A stretch of DNA of 8,803 bases from Spirochaetota bacterium (lineage in GTDB: Bacteria; Spirochaetota; Spirochaetia; Treponematales; Treponemataceae). Position numbers and translations under genes: made by a program. Every line of letters begins with the position of its first letter. The stretch's first letter is position 1. Below the pieces are notes generated by a model that made no database searches, was not told the DNA's origin, and saw nothing but the letters and a program-made list of their open reading frames with translations. The stretch spans positions 1 through 8,803 of the forward strand of contig JAKPSR010000285.1 in assembly GCA_029571425.1 (NCBI GenBank), given 5' to 3'. Of the stretch, positions 7,099 through 8,803 are shown in pieces.

Positions 7099-8020
7099 GG
7101 CGACCCCCTCCTTTCGTATCGCCCGAGGGAACGGGCTCTGGCCGATAGCGGTCGAAGCAGTCCGCGTGATAGAGCTGAAGCGCCTCGTCCTCGACGTGCG
7201 TGTAAATCTGCGTGGTCGATATGTCCGAATGGCCAAGGAGATCCTGCACCGAGCGAAGGTCGGCACCTCCCGCGAGGAGGTGGGTAGCGAAGGAATGCCT
7301 GAGGGTGTGTATCTTCGCCGTCACGCCGGAGCGCGCCTCGATTTCCTGAAAGCGCTTCCATATTCCCTTGCGAGAGAGTCGACCACCCCGGTTGTTGACG
7401 AATAACGCGCGCGACAGGCGGGAGCCTAACAACTCTAGACGGGGACCTGCGAGGTAATCCTCGAGCGCGGACTTCGCCCGTTCCCCGAAGGGAACCATCC
7501 GTTCCTTATCACCCTTTCCCTTGACCAAGACGCTCAAACGGCCAAGGTGCACGTCCTCGAGGGAAAGCCCGACCGCCTCGCTGACGCGGAGGCCACAGGA
7601 ATAGATAAGCTCGAAGAGCGCGCGATCGCGCATCCCATTCGGCGTCGAGACGTCTATCGATGAAAGGAAAAGATCGACCTCTTCCGGGCTCAGGACGCGG
7701 GGTAGGTGCCGCTCGCGCCGGGGGCTATCGAGCCGCTCGGCCGGGTTGTCGTCTCGCTCGCGCTCGGTGACGAGGTAGCGAAAGAAGGATTTCAGCGCGG
7801 CGATGTCCTTGGCGATCGTGCGCCCGGTCACGCCGCTCGACGAGCGCGAGAGCACGAAGGCGACGCAATCGTCCGTCGTCGCGGCGACGCTCCGGCGGCC
7901 CGAGCGCGAGAGCCACGCCTCGAAGGCGCGGATCACACCCGCGTAGGTCTCGGCGGTCAGGCGCGAGCGCGCCTCGCCCGCGACGAGGAATGCCTGAAAG
8001 CCCGCGACGGACACCGGCAT
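7091..8020 (-). CDS. xerD: Site-specific tyrosine recombinase, XerD-type
   Basis: This 309-residue enzyme is the second Xer recombinase of the window and probably XerC's partner at dif. The core-binding domain spans about 5-95, and the catalytic domain has the complete active site: R145 (CGLRVSE), K169 (VKGKGDKER), H238 and R241 (HTLRHSF), H264 (LLGHSD) and Y273 (TTQIYTHV). The spacing between H264 and Y273 equals that of E. coli XerD. The C-terminus extends about 36 residues past the tyrosine, ending in a Gly/Lys/Arg-rich tail (SGDTKGGGRHA). The start lies 4 nt after the ftsZ stop, with GGGG about 7 nt upstream. It overlaps the next gene by 8 nt. The family is certain. The XerD rather than XerC assignment is by elimination, since the gene beside topA fits XerC better. 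Confidence 0.85.
   Translation of the reverse strand: MPVSVAGFQAFLVAGEARSRLTAETYAGVIRAFEAWLSRSGRRSVAATTDDCVAFVLSRSSSGVTGRTIAKDIAALKSFFRYLVTERERDDNPAERLDSPRRERHLPRVLSPEEVDLFLSSIDVSTPNGMRDRALFELIYSCGLRVSEAVGLSLEDVHLGRLSVLVKGKGDKERMVPFGERAKSALEDYLAGPRLELLGSRLSRALFVNNRGGRLSRKGIWKRFQEIEARSGVTAKIHTLRHSFATHLLAGGADLRSVQDLLGHSDISTTQIYTHVEDEALQLYHADCFDRYRPEPVPSGDTKGGGRHA
7107..7114 (-). promoter_or_regulatory. Strong Shine-Dalgarno sequence for the TPR lipoprotein
   Basis: AAAGGAGG lies 8 nt upstream of the ATG at 7098, inside the last codons of the xerD-like gene. It is the best ribosome site in the window. It decides the start of the lipoprotein against the longer in-frame reading from 7266. Confidence 0.85.
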
Positions 8021-8024
8021 CGCC

Positions 8025-8803
8025 TTACCCCTGCTGGGACTTCAGCTGCTGCATCCTGACGACGGTGGGCGTCTCGAGGTCGTCGCCGGGAGACGGGGGA
8101 ATGACGGGCTTTATCGACGGCGTCCCGCTCCTCGTCCCGAGGCCGGTAACCGTCTTCTGCGACCGCTCGTTCCACTGCTTCCACTCGGTCCCGGTCATGA
8201 AGTCACCGCCGTCCGCGACGTGCGCGCGGTCCGCGCGGTGGCTCGCCGCCCCCCTTTCGAGCGACGTGGCGTAGCCCGAGGAGGTAAAGCCGGTCGCGAT
8301 CACGGTGACGCTGACCTTGTCGCCGAGGGCATTATCGGTTGCCGTCCCGTAGATGATCAAGGCGTCCGGGTCGGCGTTCGCGGTGACAATCTTTACGATC
8401 TCCTCGACCTCGAGCAGGGTCATGTCCTCGTTTCCGGTGACGTTGATGAGTATGTGGTTCGCGCCCTCGATGTGCGAGTCCTCGAGGAGGGGGTTGTTGA
8501 TCGCGTTCGTCGCGGCGTCCACGGCGCGGTTATCGCCCTCGCCCGTCCCGATCCCCATCAGGGCGTCGCCCTGCCCCTCCATCGTCGTCTTCACGTCCGC
8601 GAAGTCGATATTGATGATGCCGGGGTGCGTGATGAGGTCGGAGATCCCCTGGACCGCCTGGCGAAGGACGTCGTCGGCCATGATGAACGCCTGCTTGATC
8701 GGGGTACGGCGGTCGACGAGCTTAAGGAGGTGCTGGTTCGGGATGACGATCAGGGTATCGACCGCCTCGCGAAGCTTGGCGAGGCCTTCGTCCGCGAGGC
8801 GCT
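8025..8803 (-). CDS. ftsZ: Cell division protein FtsZ (C-terminal 258 residues; 5' end outside window)
   Basis: FtsZ is the tubulin-like GTPase that forms the division ring. The reading frame stays open to the window edge. Its first visible residues (RLADEGLAKLREAVDTLIVI) align near position 145 of E. coli FtsZ, so the glycine-rich GTP-binding signature lies outside. Visible are IPNQHLLKLV, DVLRQAVQGISDLI, the catalytic T7 loop NIDFADVKT with both aspartates, GEGDNRA and NPLLED. The globular part ends at VSVTVIATGF and is followed by a linker of about 60 residues with low conservation. The C-terminus is DDLETPTVVRMQQLKSQQG, a variant of the usual conserved tail (DIPxFLR-like) that binds FtsA and other partners. 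The ATG at 8681 is internal, not the start. The xerD-like gene follows after 4 nt. Confidence 0.97.
   Translation of the reverse strand, partial: RLADEGLAKLREAVDTLIVIPNQHLLKLVDRRTPIKQAFIMADDVLRQAVQGISDLITHPGIINIDFADVKTTMEGQGDALMGIGTGEGDNRAVDAATNAINNPLLEDSHIEGANHILINVTGNEDMTLLEVEEIVKIVTANADPDALIIYGTATDNALGDKVSVTVIATGFTSSGYATSLERGAASHRADRAHVADGGDFMTGTEWKQWNERSQKTVTGLGTRSGTPSIKPVIPPSPGDDLETPTVVRMQQLKSQQG

Noticed and set aside
7099..7266. N-terminal extension of the TPR protein
   Set aside because: Arg/Thr/Ser-rich shadow of the overlapping xerD; the signal peptide and strong Shine-Dalgarno place the start at 7098.
2340..8020. Integrase-bearing mobile element or integron
   Set aside because: Both recombinases look like housekeeping Xer proteins; no att repeats, cargo genes or composition shift are seen, and the neighbours are conserved.
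1..8803. dif site, CRISPR array, tRNA, rRNA or riboswitch
   Set aside because: I found no dif-like 28-mer, regular direct repeats or structured RNA; almost every base is coding.

Overview
The window is a tightly packed block of housekeeping genes, all on the minus strand and therefore read from high to low coordinates. The order is ftsZ (5' end outside the window), xerD-like recombinase, TPR lipoprotein, dprA, topA, xerC, hslV, hslU, then flgB (3' end outside the window). The order TPR-dprA-hslV-hslU-flgB downstream of ftsZ is the one known from Borrelia burgdorferi. The sub-order dprA-topA-xerC-hslV-hslU-flgB also matches the Bacillus subtilis smf-topA-gid-codV-clpQ-clpY-codY-flgB region. 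Together with the protein sequences, this points to a GC-rich member of the Spirochaetales. Genus cannot be decided from this window.

Layout: 8803-8025 is the C-terminal two thirds of FtsZ; 8020-7091 a XerD-type tyrosine recombinase; 7098-6343 a TPR lipoprotein; 6356-5400 DprA; 5386-3221 DNA topoisomerase I; 3224-2340 XerC; 2329-1790 and 1785-361 the HslVU protease; 305-1 the N-terminal part of the flagellar rod protein FlgB. Neighbouring genes overlap by 4-14 nt or are separated by at most 13 nt, except for the 55-nt hslU-flgB gap. Shine-Dalgarno sequences lie inside the preceding genes, so the block is very probably one transcript with translational coupling. No gene-free stretch reaches 300 bases.

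The genes share a theme: septum formation (FtsZ), resolution of chromosome dimers (XerC and XerD), supercoiling (TopA), handling of incoming or damaged DNA (DprA), ATP-dependent proteolysis (HslVU), then the start of a flagellar operon. The only sizeable intergenic gap contains a good match to a sigma-28 (FliA/WhiG) promoter reading into flgB, which would separate flagellar from housekeeping transcription.

I see no mobile element, CRISPR array, RNA gene or defence system. The points worth a second look are the flgB promoter candidate, both Xer recombinases in one division operon, the uncharacterised TPR lipoprotein, the divergent FtsZ tail, the HslU I-domain linker, and the gene order shared with Firmicutes.
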